Origin: Xestospongia bergquistia
Lineage: Eukaryota; Porifera; Demospongiae; Haplosclerida; Petrosiidae
DNA: 64,000 nt
Assembly (NCBI GenBank): GCA_963965975.1
Contig: OZ014413.1
Span: 4,908,001 to 4,972,000, forward strand
Direction: 5' to 3'
Position 1 is the stretch's first letter; each line of letters opens with the position of its first letter. Under the pieces are notes generated by a model. That model did not search any database and was not told the origin of the DNA. It saw only the letters and a program-made list of their open reading frames with translations. Shown here piece after piece: positions 62,696 to 64,000 of the stretch. A program made the position numbers and the translations under genes.

Positions 62696-64000
62696 ATGTC
62701 TGTTATATTAACAACATTGATTATTTTATTGGCACTACTAAACTATCCTTTCTACTCAGTAGCAGTTTTCGTTAATTCCTCTCAGCAATTGGAATGGTAC
62801 CTTTGCAATAGCAGGCATGGTGATCTTCTCTTAGAACTAAAGAGTGAAAGTAATTATAGCCTCAATCGTACTGGTGCAGCCTGTTTGGTTAGCTCGGGGA
62901 ATAGTATTACTCTAAAAAGTAACAGCAACAGTTCTGCTGTTATTAAATGTGGTGAGGAAGCTATGACTAGCCAGATTCTTGCTTTCTTTAATTCTACAGT
63001 GAGAATTGAACGAATAGTGTTTAAAAATTGTGGTACAAATATAAGTAACACACCAGATAATGTCATTGAGTATATTAATAGTTCATCTCTGTATTACACT
63101 TCTTTTCATGCTGCTGCCTTAGTCTTTGTTCATTGTGAGGTCAGTATGACTCTAGTTGAGATCTACTACTCTAAAGGATTTGGTATTGTTGGTATAAATC
63201 TATACAACTCTGTTCTATTGAATGTGAGTACCTCTAATAGCAGTATAACTGTTGGGAGTGGACTTATGCTACATTTTATGGATAATTATATGATGGATTA
63301 TGACTATATTTCTAATGTTTCTCTTATCAATTGCAGCTTTGAATATAACCTTCATTTAAAGCTTATTGATGAATGCCCTCTCAACAACTACATGTACCCT
63401 CACAATGATTCTCTGCCTATTACAAATTCTGCAGGATTGACTATATTGTATACACAGACAAATTATACTGCTCAAGTACAAATTAACAATGCTACATTCA
63501 AACGTAATATTGGAGATGTCGCTGGAGCTATGTTGATTTTACATTATGTCAAAGAAAGACCTGCTATGAATAATGGAACAACAATCATAGAGAACACTAT
63601 GTTTGAACGTAATACCAATGTTGCACCTTGTCATGGAGCAGGAATAGCATTCTACTGGTTTGTCCCTCATCTAACCCCACTACATAATAAAGTACAACCA
63701 CTACTTGTTAGAGATTCTGTATTTAATAAACATTATCCTCTATTTGAAGACCACAATATAATGAACACAAAGTTTTCAACAGGTACTGTATATATTGGAC
63801 TTGTGACCTCATCCACTATGACAATTCTTTTTGAGAGGTCAAATTTCACAAAGAATGTGGCTCCATATACTGGACATGGAACAGGAGCATGTATATTTGC
63901 AGAGAAATATAAATCGAATAGTCCTGGTGGTAAAGTGTTTATAATATTAGAAGACACAACTGCATCTAATAACAGAGAAGATATCAAATATAAAATCATT
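62696..64000 (+). CDS. Secreted or membrane beta-helix-like protein, 5' part
   Basis: The frame is open from ATG 62,696 to the window edge (435 codons, continues beyond). Residues 1-24 (MSVILTTLIILLALL...) look like a signal peptide. The rest is rich in N-glycosylation sequons, starting with NSS at 27. It shows loose, repeated turns of the pattern I.N.TF..N...G.A, for example VSLINCSFEYN, VQINNATFKRNIGDVAGAML, TIIENTMFERN and ILFERSNFTKN. This pattern is typical of right-handed parallel beta-helix (pectin-lyase-like) folds, and large ectodomains of this kind appear in sponge-type gene sets. No intron is seen so far. Function is unknown; a cell-surface or secreted binding role is a guess. Codon use and openness argue for a real gene. 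Confidence 0.75.
   Translation, partial: MSVILTTLIILLALLNYPFYSVAVFVNSSQQLEWYLCNSRHGDLLLELKSESNYSLNRTGAACLVSSGNSITLKSNSNSSAVIKCGEEAMTSQILAFFNSTVRIERIVFKNCGTNISNTPDNVIEYINSSSLYYTSFHAAALVFVHCEVSMTLVEIYYSKGFGIVGINLYNSVLLNVSTSNSSITVGSGLMLHFMDNYMMDYDYISNVSLINCSFEYNLHLKLIDECPLNNYMYPHNDSLPITNSAGLTILYTQTNYTAQVQINNATFKRNIGDVAGAMLILHYVKERPAMNNGTTIIENTMFERNTNVAPCHGAGIAFYWFVPHLTPLHNKVQPLLVRDSVFNKHYPLFEDHNIMNTKFSTGTVYIGLVTSSTMTILFERSNFTKNVAPYTGHGTGACIFAEKYKSNSPGGKVFIILEDTTASNNREDIKYKII

Overview
The window reads as AT-rich animal nuclear DNA: spliced genes with short GT..AG introns, LTR-retrotransposon relics, MITE-like elements and abundant satellites. The protein families (lineage-expanded POT/SLC15-like transporters, an UNC-93-like transporter, a secreted beta-helix-like protein) look most like a demosponge such as Amphimedon. 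That is inference from protein style, not a database result.

Layout. 1-2,008 is the 3' part of a broken Ty3/gypsy-like LTR element, inserted in minisatellite DNA. From 2,009 to about 47,035 the window is a tandem array of one very large unit. Copy 1 is 2,009-21,032 (19.0 kb), copy 2 is 21,033-42,875 (21.8 kb), and copy 3 is partial (42,876 to about 47,035). Each full unit has the same order: a 28-bp minisatellite block, a relic of the mitochondrial ATP synthase OSCP gene (ATP5PO) with exon/intron structure, an antisense fragment of a POT transporter gene, AT-rich 5' flank of that gene, a (TA)n tract, a 126-bp satellite (about 10 monomers in copy 1, about 59 in copy 2), low-copy DNA, a roughly 1-kb segment (doubled in copy 1 only), a 135-bp foldback element, a 31-bp minisatellite, several kb of 28-bp minisatellite, a 64-bp minisatellite, low-copy DNA, and again the 28-bp minisatellite. 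Single-copy parts differ little between copies while the nested satellites differ greatly in length.

45,790-59,091 is a POT/SLC15-like family cluster in alternating orientation: pseudogene (-), pseudogene (+), pseudogene (-), one intact single-exon gene (+, 52,835-54,376, 513 aa), pseudogene (-). The OSCP/POT portion of the big repeat is clearly derived from this neighbourhood: copy 3 still carries most of the N-terminal half of the POT pseudogene, from which copies 1 and 2 keep only about 70 bp. The intact POT protein lacks the E-x-x-E-R motif typical of proton-coupled members.

60,139-61,845 holds pieces of UNC-93-like genes: two exons on + with a frame break, and two C-terminal ends facing each other. 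62,696 to the window end is the 5' part of an open gene for a secreted, N-glycosylation-rich protein with beta-helix-like repeats. Remaining intergenic DNA holds LTR remnants, a dispersed 127-bp repeat, microsatellites and inverted repeats. No tRNA, rRNA or CRISPR array was recognised.
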